A stretch of DNA of 64,000 nucleotides from Hylemonella sp. (GCA_030695415.1 JAUYQZ010000013.1:1-64000), one strand, 5' to 3'; counted from the first letter of the stretch, positions 48,170 through 57,735 are shown. Notes: generated by a model from the letters alone, not told the origin. Program-made: numbers and translations.

Positions 48170-49105
48170 TCAGAGCAGGTTCACGCCTTTCCACGTCCCG
48201 CTGTTTACCAGCTGCTTGACGGTCTCGCGCAGCTCGCCGCGCACGGCGGCGGCGGCCGGGGTCAGGCGCTCGGGGTCCACCGAGTAGAGGAAGTTGGGGC
48301 GTTTCATCTCGGCGTCGGAAAACCCCAGGGTGCGCCAGCCTTCGCGCATGCGGCCTTCGAGCAGGGCGGCCGACATGGGCTTGATGGTGGCGCCCATGCC
48401 ATCGCGCACGCAGGTCATCAGCAGCGAGAGCGAGTCGATCTCGGCCACCACGTGCAGGGCCAGGTTGCGCTGCTCGAACTCGGCGGAGATGCGGCGGCGC
48501 AGGCCGTGGATGCCGGTGGGCAGGATCAGGGGCAGGTCGGCCGTATCGGTGCAACTCAGCTTGATGCGACGTGGCGGTACCAGGTCACTGTCCTCGGGCA
48601 GCATGACAAAGAGTTCTTCCTCCACCAGCGCCTCGGCCGGCAGGTCGGGTACGGCGTCGCGGCTGAAGAGGATGGCCAGGTCCAGCTGGCCCATGCGCAT
48701 CATCTGCGCGAGGTGGCCGCTCATGCCCTCGACCACATTGAGAACGATCCCTGGGAATTTCTCGCGGATGCGGCGCATGAAGGGGACGCCCACGGCGCAG
48801 ACCGTGGTGGCCGCCAGACCCACCGAAACCATGCCGTGCACGGTGCCCGGTTCCTGCCGCGCGATGGACAGGGCCTGGTCCAGCTGGCGCAACATGAAAC
48901 GCGCATGGTGGTGCAGGGCGGTGCCGTTTTCCGTCGGTGTTACGCCCTTGGCGGTGCGGATCAGCAAGGGCTTGCCGACCTCGGCTTCGAGCTTGGCGAT
49001 GTGCTGGCTCAGCGCGGGCTGGGCGATGAACAGCTGGCGCGAAGCCTTGGCCAGGCTGCCACTTTCCACGATCTGTACGAAATACCGGAGTTGTCGCAGG
49101 TCCAT
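48170..49105 (-). CDS. LysR-family regulator 2, divergent from the catabolic cluster
   Basis: A 311-residue LysR protein with DNA-binding helix QLRYFVQIVESGSLAKAS and ALSQHIAKLEAEVG. Its start faces that of the substrate-binding protein at 49253 across a 147-base region with repeated CCTATAAG boxes. This divergent layout is classical for LysR activators, so it very likely controls the cluster beginning at 49253. Confidence 0.9.
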   Translation of the reverse strand: MDLRQLRYFVQIVESGSLAKASRQLFIAQPALSQHIAKLEAEVGKPLLIRTAKGVTPTENGTALHHHARFMLRQLDQALSIARQEPGTVHGMVSVGLAATTVCAVGVPFMRRIREKFPGIVLNVVEGMSGHLAQMMRMGQLDLAILFSRDAVPDLPAEALVEEELFVMLPEDSDLVPPRRIKLSCTDTADLPLILPTGIHGLRRRISAEFEQRNLALHVVAEIDSLSLLMTCVRDGMGATIKPMSAALLEGRMREGWRTLGFSDAEMKRPNFLYSVDPERLTPAAAAVRGELRETVKQLVNSGTWKGVNLL

Positions 49106-49113
49106 CGCCGCAT

Positions 49114-49157
49114 CCTATAAGTTTTTGAGGATGGCCCCCTATAAGAAATAGCTATAC
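49114..49157. promoter_or_regulatory. Candidate LysR binding region
   Basis: CCTATAAG occurs at 49114-49121 and 49138-49145, 24 bases apart. The second copy lies in CTATAAGAAATAG (49139-49151), an inverted CTAT/ATAG pair, and ATAGCTAT (49148-49155) is a perfect palindrome. The region begins nine bases before the LysR start and lies upstream of the binding-protein gene, as expected for a LysR recognition and activation site. Confidence 0.55.
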
Positions 49158-49252
49158 CCCATCTCGGAAAACAGTATTTTTCAGAGTGGCGCGCCCTTCC
49201 TATCATTGGCCCTGCATTCCATTGCACAGATAAACCAACAGGAGACAAACCC

Positions 49253-50524
49253 ATGGAATCCGAGCGGAACAAGGCTGTAGACCAGGCGCTATCCAGCCAG
49301 CGCCGCAGCCTGCTGCAGGCCGGCGCCCTGGTGGCCAGTAGCGCCGCCCTGGGTTTCCCCGGGCTGGCAGGTGCGCAAGCGGGCCCGATCAAGATCGGCC
49401 ACCTCACGCCCATGACGGGTTTCCTCGGTGCGCTGGGCGAGTACGCCGCCCAGGGCATCAAGATGGCGGCCGAGGAGATCAACGCCGCTGGTGGCGTGAT
49501 GGGGCGCCCGCTGGAAGTGATCAGCGAGGACTCGGTCAACCCACAGACCGCCGCGACCAAGGCGCAGCGCATGGTCGAGCAGAACAAGGTGGCGGTGCTG
49601 ATGGGCGAGATCAACTCCGGTGCGGCGCTGACCATCTCCCAGGTGGCCGCGCGCAACAAGATCCTGTTCATGAGCATCGGCGCGCGCTCCGACGCGCTGC
49701 GCGGCAAGGACTGCAACCGCTACACCTTCCACGTGGATATCCCGGTCACGGTGATGGTCAACGCCGCCGGCGAGGCGCTGGTGCGTGAAGGCCACGTCAA
49801 GGGCAAGAAGATCTTTGCCCTGACCGCGGACTACCTGTTCGGTCACGATCTGTCGAAGGCGGCCAAGCGCTTCTTCACAGCCAATGGTGGCACCGTGATC
49901 GGCGACGAGCTGGTGGCCACCGACGTGACCGACTTCAGCCCCTACCTGCTGAAGATCCGCCAGGCCCGCCCCGACCTGGTGGCCACCAATTTGGCCGGCA
50001 ACCAGGTGACCAACTTCGTCAAGCAATACGCCGAGTTCGGCCTTCCCTTCCCGGTGGCGGGTTTCAACCTGAACACGGCCGACGCCTGGGCCGCCGGCGA
50101 GGGCAACCTGGGCGGCATCTGGCCCACTGTGTGGCACCACGAGCTCAAGACCCCGGGCTCGCAGGCCTTCGTGGCCAACTTCACCAAGAAATACGGCCGC
50201 ATTCCTGAGAACCACGCCTGGATCGAGTACGTGTCCCTGCAGATGATGGCCCAGGCCATGAATGCCACCAAGTCCACCGACACCGATAAGCTCATCGCCT
50301 ACTTCGAGACGGAAGCGCAGTTCGACATTCTGAAGGCACGCAAGGCCTACTTCCGCAGCTGGGACCATCAGCTGATGCAGGAGGCTTACCCCTTCACCGT
50401 CAAGCCCAAGGGCCAGGCCAGGAACAAGCAGGACTTCCTGCTCTTCGGCGAGGCCGTGCCGGCAGCGAACCAGCCGCTGGACTCGCTGGCTCCTACGAAG
50501 GCGGAGAGCGCCTGCAAGATGTAA
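49253..50524 (+). CDS. Branched-chain-type ABC substrate-binding protein
   Basis: A 423-residue periplasmic binding protein of the Peripla_BP_6 family. The N-terminus has a twin-arginine-like signal (SSQRRSLLQAGALVASSAAL), then KIGHLTPMTGFLGALGEYAAQG, the usual first strand and loop. Such proteins bind amino acids, aromatic acids or other small carboxylates. A GGAG ribosome site precedes the start. It opens the cluster and is followed by a strong hairpin and the permease. Confidence 0.9.
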   Translation: MESERNKAVDQALSSQRRSLLQAGALVASSAALGFPGLAGAQAGPIKIGHLTPMTGFLGALGEYAAQGIKMAAEEINAAGGVMGRPLEVISEDSVNPQTAATKAQRMVEQNKVAVLMGEINSGAALTISQVAARNKILFMSIGARSDALRGKDCNRYTFHVDIPVTVMVNAAGEALVREGHVKGKKIFALTADYLFGHDLSKAAKRFFTANGGTVIGDELVATDVTDFSPYLLKIRQARPDLVATNLAGNQVTNFVKQYAEFGLPFPVAGFNLNTADAWAAGEGNLGGIWPTVWHHELKTPGSQAFVANFTKKYGRIPENHAWIEYVSLQMMAQAMNATKSTDTDKLIAYFETEAQFDILKARKAYFRSWDHQLMQEAYPFTVKPKGQARNKQDFLLFGEAVPAANQPLDSLAPTKAESACKM

Positions 50525-50543
50525 GGGCGGTCCTGAGCCAAAA

Positions 50544-50579
50544 GGTTGCGGGGCGCCGCCATGGTGGCGCCCCGCAACC
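50544..50579 (+). other. Long intergenic hairpin after the binding-protein gene
   Basis: Perfect 14-base arms (50544-50557 and 50566-50579, GGTTGCGGGGCGCC type) enclose a short region that can pair further. No T-tract follows. Such hairpins between binding-protein and permease genes often protect the upstream mRNA, giving more binding protein than membrane parts. Confidence 0.8.
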
Positions 50580-50636
50580 GTCCCGCACCCAGCGAGGTGC
50601 CGGTCTGACCCACCAGCTCTCCCATTCTGGAATTCC

Positions 50637-51512
50637 ATGGAAATCGTGTTCTTGCTCGAGCAGGTCGTCAACGGCCTGGTGCTCGGCGGCTATTACCTGC
50701 TCCTGGCGCTCGGCCTGTCGCTGATCTTCAGCGTGGGCGGTATCGTCAACCTGGCGCATGGCGCCTTCTACGCACTGGGCGCCTATGTCTCGCTGGAGGT
50801 GATCAAGCACGCCGGCTTCACCGGCAGCATCTTCATCACGCCGGCGCTCGTGGGCCTGCTGGGGATCCTGTTCGAGCGCTATCTGCTGCGCCGCTTCTAC
50901 ACGGCCGATCCCATCCTGAGCCTGCTGGTGACCTTCGGCCTGGCCATGGTGGCCGAGCAGGCTCTGCGCATGATCTGGGGCTCGGCCCCGCTGGCCTCCA
51001 CCATGCCGTCCGAGTTCAAGGGCCAGCTCATCATGGGCGACATGATGTTCTCGAGGTACCGCCTCTTCATCCTGGGCGTGGTGATCGTCGTCATGTCCGG
51101 CATCTGGCTGCTGCTGCACAAGACCTCCTTCGGCCGCGTGGTGCGCGCCGGCGTGCAGAAACCCGACATGGTCGCGGTTCTGGGCATCAAGCTGCAGCCC
51201 TATATGACGGCCGTCGTCATGCTGGGCGTGGCCACCGCCGCGCTGGGCGGCGTGCTCTTCGGCCCCATCACCATCGTGCACCCGGCCATGGGCACCGAGA
51301 TCATGACGGTGGCCTTCGTGGTGGTGGTGATCGGCGGGCTGGGCAGTTTCTGGGGCGTGGTGCTGGCGGCCTTGCTGGTGGGCGTGGTGCGCGGCATCAC
51401 CATCCATTTCCAGCCGGCGGCCGGCGAGGCCTCCATGTACGTGCTGATGTTCCTGGTGCTGATGTTCCGGCCGCGCGGCCTGTTGGGTGAGCGCATCGAG
51501 CGCTTCGAGTGA
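50637..51512 (+). CDS. LivH-like ABC permease
   Basis: A 291-residue permease with about eight helices. It opens with VFLLEQVVNGLVLGGYYLLLALGLSLIF and has the LivH loop GIVNLAHGAFYALGAY. Together with the fused protein at 51523 it would form the membrane channel for the ligand bound by the protein at 49253. Confidence 0.92.
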   Translation: MEIVFLLEQVVNGLVLGGYYLLLALGLSLIFSVGGIVNLAHGAFYALGAYVSLEVIKHAGFTGSIFITPALVGLLGILFERYLLRRFYTADPILSLLVTFGLAMVAEQALRMIWGSAPLASTMPSEFKGQLIMGDMMFSRYRLFILGVVIVVMSGIWLLLHKTSFGRVVRAGVQKPDMVAVLGIKLQPYMTAVVMLGVATAALGGVLFGPITIVHPAMGTEIMTVAFVVVVIGGLGSFWGVVLAALLVGVVRGITIHFQPAAGEASMYVLMFLVLMFRPRGLLGERIERFE

Positions 51513-51522
51513 GTAGAAGAAA

Positions 51523-54057
51523 ATGTCTGCGACCCTGAATTCCAAATACCGGCCCCTGTGGGTGGCCGCGGCGGCGCTGGTGCTGCTGCCCCTGGTGTTC
51601 CAGGCCATCGGCCTGACGCTGGACGCAGCCACCGTGGTGGTCATCCTGGCCATGGCAGCCATGGGCCTGAACCTGCTGGTGGGCACCACCGGCCTGGTGT
51701 CCTTCGGCCACAGCGCCTGGTTCGGCATCGGCGGCTATGCCGCGGCACTGGCGCAGCTGCACTGGTTCAAGGACCAGATCGTGCTGCCCTTCGCCTTCTC
51801 CATCCTGTTCACGGCGTCCCTCTCTCTGCTGGTGGGCTTCCTGATCCTGCGCCGCCGCGGCGTCTACTTCTCACTGCTGACGCTGGCGCTGACCGCCCTG
51901 ACCTTTGCCATTGCCTTTCGCTGGACCAGCCTGACCGGCGGCGAGGGGGGGCTGGGCGGCATCGAGCGTGGTGGTGTAGCTCTGCTCGATCTCAACAGCC
52001 ACCTGGTCTATTACGTGCTGGTGGCCCTGATCGGTTTTGGGGTGCTCTATGCGCTGCTGCGTGTGGTGCGTTCGCCCTTCGGTCATGTGCTGGTGGCGAT
52101 CCGCGAGAACGAGCAGCGCGCCACCTTCCAGGGTTACAACATCGACCGCTACAAGCTGCTGGCCTTCGTGATTTCGGCCACGGTGACCGGCCTGGCCGGC
52201 GCGTTGATGGTCTTTCTTCATCGTCTGGCGGCGGCCGAGTCGACCACGGTGGCCTTCTCGGGCGAGTTGCTGGCCATGGTGGTGATCGGCGGCATGCACA
52301 GCTTCCTGGGTCCGGCCCTGGGAGCGCTGTTCTTCCTGCTTTTCCGCGAACTGTTCTCCATCTACACCGACAACTGGCTGCTCTATTTCGGCCTGATCTT
52401 CGTCGGCTTCATCATCTTCTCGCCGGCCGGCCTGACCGGGATCTGGGCCCAGCTCAAGCGGTGCTGGCGTCCCGCGCCTGAGGATGGTGCCGCCATGAGC
52501 AAGCGCAAGATTTTCGAAGGCCTGCCTTTGCCCGAGTTCCTGCGTCCGAAGCGTGTCGAGGGTGCCGTGCTGGAAGCGCAGGGGATCAGCAAGCGTTTCG
52601 GCGGCATCCAGGCCGTGCGCGAGAACAGCCTCAGCGTGCAGGCCGGGCAGATCCATGCACTGATCGGCCCCAACGGCGCGGGCAAGACGACCACCTTCAA
52701 TCTGATCTCGGGTATGTTCATGGCCGACACCGGCACGGTGCGCCTGCACGGGCACGAGATCCAGCACCTGGCGCCGGACCGCATCTGCCAGCACGGCCTG
52801 GCGCGCTCCTTCCAGATCACCAACCTGTTCAAGGGCCTGACGATCTACGAAAACCTGCGCCTTTCGCTGCAGGCGCGGCACGCGGCGCGCTTCAACGTCT
52901 GGCGTGACATCGACAGCTACCCCGAGGTCCATACCGAGACCGCCGAGCTCATGAAGTTCCTGGGTCTGCAGGGCATGGAACAGGTGGGTGGCGCCGACCT
53001 GTCCTACGGCGGCCAGCGCCTGGTGGACCTGGGGATCGCCTTGGGCTCCAAGCCACAGGTGTTGCTGCTGGACGAGCCCCTGGCAGGCCTGGCGGCGGCC
53101 GAGCGCGAAAGGGTCTCGCGTCTGGTCACTACGATTGCCAGCAATATCCCCGTGCTCATCGTGGAGCATGACATCGACCGGGTGCTGTCCATGTCGCACC
53201 GCGTGACGGTGATGAACCAGGGCGAGGTCCTGATGAGCGGTACGCCCGACGAGGTCCGCCGCGACCAGCGCGTGCAGGAGATCTACACGGGCACAGGCAC
53301 GCCGCCCGTCACCGGCCGAACCGGCGTCGCCACCGGCGACCGCCCCCTGGTGCTGGACTTCGAGAAAATCAACGCCTTCTACGGCAAGAGCCACATCCTC
53401 AACGATGCCAGCCTCCAGGTCCGCGAGGGCGAGATCGTGGCCCTGCTTGGACGCAATGGCGCAGGAAAATCAACCTTGCTGAAGAGCCTGGTGGGCCTGC
53501 TGCCGCCGGCCAGCGGCCGCGTGAACTTCAACGGCCGCGAGATCGCGGGCCTGAGCGCGCCCGACATCGCGCGTCTGGGCATCGGCTATGTGCCGCAAGG
53601 CCGCGGGCTCTTTGCCGGCATGACTGTGACCGAGAACCTGGCGCTGGGCCGGTTGGCACGGCCTACGGACGGCAAGACCGGCGTGGTCTGGGACGAAGCG
53701 CAGATCCTCGAGTACTTTCCGCGACTGAAGGCGCGCATGAACGTTGCGGCCGACTACCTTTCAGGTGGAGAGCAGCAGATGGTGGCCGTGGCACGCGCGC
53801 TGTCGGGCAACGTCAAGCTGCTGCTGCTGGACGAACCCTTCGAGGGCCTGGCGCCCACCGTGGTGCAGGAGTTGTTCACCGTATTCGACCAGCTGCGCCA
53901 GCATGTTTCCATCGTCATCGTCGAGCACAACCTCGACCTGGTGTTGGCGCTGGCCGACCGCGCCTACGCGCTGGAGCGCGGCGCCGTCTTCCACGAAGGC
54001 CCGGCCGCACCGCTGCTGACCGATCTCGATTACCGCAAGAAGATCTTGTGGCTGTAA
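51523..54057 (+). CDS. Triple fusion: LivM permease, LivG ATPase, LivF ATPase
   Basis: One 844-residue frame holds three proteins that are usually separate. Residues about 1-320 are a LivM-like permease (GLVSFGHSAWFGIGGYAAA). From about 325, MSKRKIFEGLPLPEF leads into a LivG-type ATPase (Walker A GPNGAGKTT near 382, YGGQ signature near 493, LLLDEPLAG). From about 605 a LivF-type ATPase follows (GRNGAGKST near 644, LSGGEQQ near 746, LLLDEPFEG). An in-frame ATG at 52495 could allow separate ATPase translation. No frame break was seen. Confidence 0.92.
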   Translation: MSATLNSKYRPLWVAAAALVLLPLVFQAIGLTLDAATVVVILAMAAMGLNLLVGTTGLVSFGHSAWFGIGGYAAALAQLHWFKDQIVLPFAFSILFTASLSLLVGFLILRRRGVYFSLLTLALTALTFAIAFRWTSLTGGEGGLGGIERGGVALLDLNSHLVYYVLVALIGFGVLYALLRVVRSPFGHVLVAIRENEQRATFQGYNIDRYKLLAFVISATVTGLAGALMVFLHRLAAAESTTVAFSGELLAMVVIGGMHSFLGPALGALFFLLFRELFSIYTDNWLLYFGLIFVGFIIFSPAGLTGIWAQLKRCWRPAPEDGAAMSKRKIFEGLPLPEFLRPKRVEGAVLEAQGISKRFGGIQAVRENSLSVQAGQIHALIGPNGAGKTTTFNLISGMFMADTGTVRLHGHEIQHLAPDRICQHGLARSFQITNLFKGLTIYENLRLSLQARHAARFNVWRDIDSYPEVHTETAELMKFLGLQGMEQVGGADLSYGGQRLVDLGIALGSKPQVLLLDEPLAGLAAAERERVSRLVTTIASNIPVLIVEHDIDRVLSMSHRVTVMNQGEVLMSGTPDEVRRDQRVQEIYTGTGTPPVTGRTGVATGDRPLVLDFEKINAFYGKSHILNDASLQVREGEIVALLGRNGAGKSTLLKSLVGLLPPASGRVNFNGREIAGLSAPDIARLGIGYVPQGRGLFAGMTVTENLALGRLARPTDGKTGVVWDEAQILEYFPRLKARMNVAADYLSGGEQQMVAVARALSGNVKLLLLDEPFEGLAPTVVQELFTVFDQLRQHVSIVIVEHNLDLVLALADRAYALERGAVFHEGPAAPLLTDLDYRKKILWL

Positions 54058-54077
54058 CACCCAAGGGAGAAATGATC

Positions 54078-54464
54078 ATGAGCAAGAAACCCGAACTGCG
54101 ACTCCTGCTGGAGAAGATGGCCAATATGCCCTGGAAGGAGTACCCGGGCCACTTTGGCGGCGCCCTCTCCAAGGAGCTGGCAGGGCCCACGACCACCGGT
54201 AGCTCGCGCGTGGATTTCCGCATCTCTCGCTACGCACCTGCGGCCTATGTGGGTGAACACGTGCACAAGGTGCAGGAGCAGGTCTATTACGTGCTCGAGG
54301 GCGAGGGCATACTGACCCTGGACGACAAGAAGCACCTGATGCGCGCGCACGATTACGTCTATGTGCCACCCGGCATCCGCCACAGCTTCACCAACACCGG
54401 CACCGATGGCCTGGTGTTCCTGGTGATCACCACGCCGGCCGATGACGAAGAGGAGACGCGCTGA
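54078..54464 (+). CDS. Cupin-domain protein
   Basis: A 128-residue single-domain cupin. Metal ligands are suggested by GEHVHKVQEQVYYVLEG (two His, Glu) and the later RHSFTNTG histidine. The ATG at 54078 has AGGGAG eight bases upstream; starts at 54048 and 54072 are too early or too close. It overlaps the aldehyde dehydrogenase start by one base. Such cupins may be isomerases, dioxygenases or ligand sensors; the role here is unknown. Confidence 0.85.
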   Translation: MSKKPELRLLLEKMANMPWKEYPGHFGGALSKELAGPTTTGSSRVDFRISRYAPAAYVGEHVHKVQEQVYYVLEGEGILTLDDKKHLMRAHDYVYVPPGIRHSFTNTGTDGLVFLVITTPADDEEETR

Positions 54465-55933
54465 TGGACCGCAAGGTATCTGCCGTGATCGACACGGCCA
54501 CGTCCGCCGCTCCGGCCGTCTACGGCCTGCTGGTCAATGGCCAGTGGATCGCAGGCGCGGGCCCGCGCGTCTCCGTGCGCGACAAGTACAAGCTGCAGCC
54601 CTGCGCCACCCTCACCACTGCCGATGCGGTGCAGGTGCGCCAGGCCGTGGAGGTGGCGCACGCCGCCTTCCGCCAGGGCGCGCCGGTCGCCTATGAGCGT
54701 GGTGTCGTGCTGGACCGCGCCGCCCAGCTGCTGGAGGCGCGCAGCGAGGAGTTCGTGCGCGCCATGCAGCTGGAAGCCGGTTTCACCGAGTCCGACGCGG
54801 CCGGTGAAGTGCGCCGCTGCCTGCAGACGCTCAGGCTCTCGGCGGAAGAGGCGCGCCGCCTGGCCGGCGACGTGATTCCGCTGGCTGGCGCGCCCGGCGC
54901 GGCCGGCCGCCTGGGTTTCACCCTGCGTGTGCCCCTGGGCGTGGTGGCCGCCATCACGCCCTTCAATTCGCCGCTCAACACGGTCACGCACAAGGTGGCG
55001 CCGGCCTTTGCCGCCGGCAATGCCGTGATCCTCAAGCCCTCGTCCTTCACGCCCATCACGGCCTGTCTGCTGGCCGAGGTGCTGCTGGATGCCGGGATCC
55101 CGAAGGGCTTTCTCAGCGTGCTGCACGGCAGTGCCGAGGTGGTGCAGGCCCTGCAGGCCGACGAGCGCGTGCGCTTTTTCGCCTTCACCGGCAGCACGGA
55201 AGTGGGCCGCAAGATCCAGCAGGCCGCCGGCCTGCGCCGCACGCAGATGGAACTGGGCTCGATCGCCTGCACCATCCTGTGCGACGACGCCAAGCTGGAC
55301 GTGGCGCTGCCCAAGGTGGTCAATGCCGGTTTCCGCAAGGCAGGCCAGGTCTGCACCTCGGTGCAGCTTCTGCTGGTGCACGAGTCGCTGCTCAAGGATG
55401 TGGAGTCGCGCCTGGCGCAACTGGTCAAGGAGTTGAGCTACGGCGATCCGCAGGATCCCAAGACCTTCGTCGGCCCGGTCATCAGCGAAGACAATGCCAT
55501 CCGCATCGAGGGCTGGATCAACGAGGCCCTGACCTCGGGCGCCAGGCTGCTGGCTGGCGGCCCTCGCCAGGGCGCGCTGGTGCCGCCCACCCTGCTGACC
55601 AACATCAGCGACAGCATGAAGGTGGGCTGCAACGAAATCTTCGGCCCGGTGGTCTGCATCCTGCCCTTCAAGACCCTGGCGCAGGCCATCGCGCGCGTCA
55701 ACGCCACGCCTTTTGGCCTGGCCACCGGCATCTTCACCAACCGCCTGGGTGACGCACTGGCCGCGGCGCAGCAGTTGGAGGTGGGCGGTGTACACGTCAA
55801 CGAGACCTCGAGCTCGCGCGTGGACCTCATGCCGTATGGCGGATCGAAGGACAGCGGCTTCGGCCGTGAGGGCCCGCATTACGCGGTTCATGAAATGACA
55901 GAAGAGCGTATCGTCACCATCACGACGGTCTGA
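54464..55933 (+). CDS. Aldehyde dehydrogenase family protein
   Basis: A 489-residue NAD(P)-dependent dehydrogenase. The catalytic cysteine is C297 (GQVCTSVQ) and the general base E263 (MELGS); the cofactor loop FTGSTEVGRKI is intact. It oxidises an aldehyde to an acid in the cluster's pathway. The C-terminal EMTEERIVTITTV resembles vanillin/salicylaldehyde and succinate-semialdehyde enzymes, but the substrate is not predictable. The gene is coupled to the cupin and 23 bases before the thiamine-diphosphate enzyme. Confidence 0.9.
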   Translation: MDRKVSAVIDTATSAAPAVYGLLVNGQWIAGAGPRVSVRDKYKLQPCATLTTADAVQVRQAVEVAHAAFRQGAPVAYERGVVLDRAAQLLEARSEEFVRAMQLEAGFTESDAAGEVRRCLQTLRLSAEEARRLAGDVIPLAGAPGAAGRLGFTLRVPLGVVAAITPFNSPLNTVTHKVAPAFAAGNAVILKPSSFTPITACLLAEVLLDAGIPKGFLSVLHGSAEVVQALQADERVRFFAFTGSTEVGRKIQQAAGLRRTQMELGSIACTILCDDAKLDVALPKVVNAGFRKAGQVCTSVQLLLVHESLLKDVESRLAQLVKELSYGDPQDPKTFVGPVISEDNAIRIEGWINEALTSGARLLAGGPRQGALVPPTLLTNISDSMKVGCNEIFGPVVCILPFKTLAQAIARVNATPFGLATGIFTNRLGDALAAAQQLEVGGVHVNETSSSRVDLMPYGGSKDSGFGREGPHYAVHEMTEERIVTITTV

Positions 55934-55956
55934 CAGCAGAGAGGAAAGAGTTAGCT

Positions 55957-57735
55957 ATGCCCAAGATGAAAGGTGGCGAACTGATCGCCCAGTACCTGGT
56001 CCAGGAAAAAGTGCCGTATATCTTCGGCATCTGCGGCCATGGCAATGTCGGCATTCTCGATGCGCTGTACGACGTCAAGGATGATCTCAAGCTGATCTCG
56101 CCGCGCCATGAACAATGCGCCGGCCACATGGCCGACGCCTACTTCCGCGTCAAGCACAAGCCGGTCGCCACGTTGACCTCCACCGGCCCGGGCTCGGCCA
56201 ATATGGTCATGGCATGCGCCACGGCACTGTCGGACTCCTCAGCCTTCATGGCCATCACCTCCAACGTGCCGACTTCGCAGCACAACCGCGCGCCCTTCCA
56301 GGAGCTGTACAAACACAACCAGGCTGACTTCGCCCAGGTGATGCGCCCGGTGGTCAAGCGCGCCTTCCAGCCCACGCGCGTGGACATGCTGCCCCTGGCC
56401 CTGCGCCAGGCCATGGACACCATGGTCACGGGGCGCCCCGGCCCGGTGAACCTGGACATCCCCTACAACGTCTACCAGGAAGAGGCCGACGTCGAAGTGC
56501 CGCCGGCGTCAAACATCCACCGCACGCACCGACCCGGCGCCAACGACGCCGACATCGCCACCACCCTGGACCTGCTGGCCGCAGCCCATCAGCCGGTGCT
56601 CTTCATCGGCCACGGCGCCACCCTGTCCGAGGCCGGCCCCGAGATCACCGAGCTGGCCGAGAAGCTGGGCATCCCGGTGATCACCTCGCCCAACGGCATG
56701 GGCGCCCTCCGCGGTGACCACCCTCTGGCCCTGGGTTTCATCGGCCGCAACGGCGCCTACCCGGCCAACGAGGCCGGCCGTCGTTCCGACCTGGTGATCA
56801 CGCTGGGTACGCGTTTCGACGACCGCAGCTCGTCGAGTTGGTTCGACGGTTATTCCTGGAACTTCCCCAAGACCAAGCTGGTGCACGTGGATATCGACCC
56901 GCAGGAGCTGGGCCGCAACTACGCGCCCACGCTGGGTGTGATCGCCGACGTGAAGGTCTTCACGCGCCAGTTGCTCAACGCCATCCCGGGCCGCAAGGAG
57001 ATCACGGCCACGCGTTATGCGCCCTGGATGGCCCAGGTGCAGGGCTGGCAGGCCCAGTGGGAAGCTTTTGTACGCCCGCACTTCGGCGATTCCACCAGCC
57101 CGCTGCGCCCCGAGTTCGTCGTGGGCACGCTGCAGAAGGTGCTGCCCGACGACGTGATCCTCGCGCTGGACTCGGGTGTGCACCACAACTGGTTCATGCA
57201 GTTCTGGCAGGCTAAACGCCCCCAGAGCATGCTCAACAGCTGGGGTTACTCCAGCATGGGCTTTGGTGTCTGCGGCGTGATGGGCGCGGCGTTGGCCGCA
57301 CCGGACCGTCCCTGCGTGGCCGTGGTCGGCGATGGCGGCTTCACCATGGCGCCCTATGTGCTGTGCACCGCAGTGGAATACAACCTGCCGGTCGTCTGGA
57401 TCATCTGGAACAACTTCGCCTGGGGCGCCATTCGCGATCTGCAGTACGGCCTGTTCGACGGCCGCGAGATCGGCACGGCCTTCTACCACGGAGAAACCGG
57501 CGCGCGCTACAACCCCGACTTCGCCGCCTGGGCTCGCGCCTGCGGTGCCGACGGCTACACCGTGACCCGCCCGCAGGACCTGGGCGCCACCGTGCAGCAG
57601 GCCCTGAAGAACAAGCGCCCCTGCGTGATCGACGTGCACGTGGACGCCGAGGTGCGCCCGCCCTCCACCGGCACCTGGCAGCTGCCGCCCATCCCTTACA
57701 AGGAGCCGATCTACGGCAAGCCGTGGAAAGGGTAA
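55957..57735 (+). CDS. Thiamine-diphosphate-dependent enzyme, acetolactate-synthase-like
   Basis: A 592-residue protein of the acetolactate synthase/benzaldehyde lyase superfamily: N-terminal Pyr domain with the activating glutamate E52 (SPRHEQCAGH), a central domain (ADVITSPNGMGALRG-type), and a PP domain with the GDGG...NN metal motif (VVGDGGFTMAPYV, WIIWNN). It could join or cleave 2-keto or 2-hydroxy-keto compounds. Anabolic acetolactate synthase is unlikely, as no ilvN/ilvC is adjacent and the context is catabolic. Confidence 0.88.
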   Translation: MPKMKGGELIAQYLVQEKVPYIFGICGHGNVGILDALYDVKDDLKLISPRHEQCAGHMADAYFRVKHKPVATLTSTGPGSANMVMACATALSDSSAFMAITSNVPTSQHNRAPFQELYKHNQADFAQVMRPVVKRAFQPTRVDMLPLALRQAMDTMVTGRPGPVNLDIPYNVYQEEADVEVPPASNIHRTHRPGANDADIATTLDLLAAAHQPVLFIGHGATLSEAGPEITELAEKLGIPVITSPNGMGALRGDHPLALGFIGRNGAYPANEAGRRSDLVITLGTRFDDRSSSSWFDGYSWNFPKTKLVHVDIDPQELGRNYAPTLGVIADVKVFTRQLLNAIPGRKEITATRYAPWMAQVQGWQAQWEAFVRPHFGDSTSPLRPEFVVGTLQKVLPDDVILALDSGVHHNWFMQFWQAKRPQSMLNSWGYSSMGFGVCGVMGAALAAPDRPCVAVVGDGGFTMAPYVLCTAVEYNLPVVWIIWNNFAWGAIRDLQYGLFDGREIGTAFYHGETGARYNPDFAAWARACGADGYTVTRPQDLGATVQQALKNKRPCVIDVHVDAEVRPPSTGTWQLPPIPYKEPIYGKPWKG

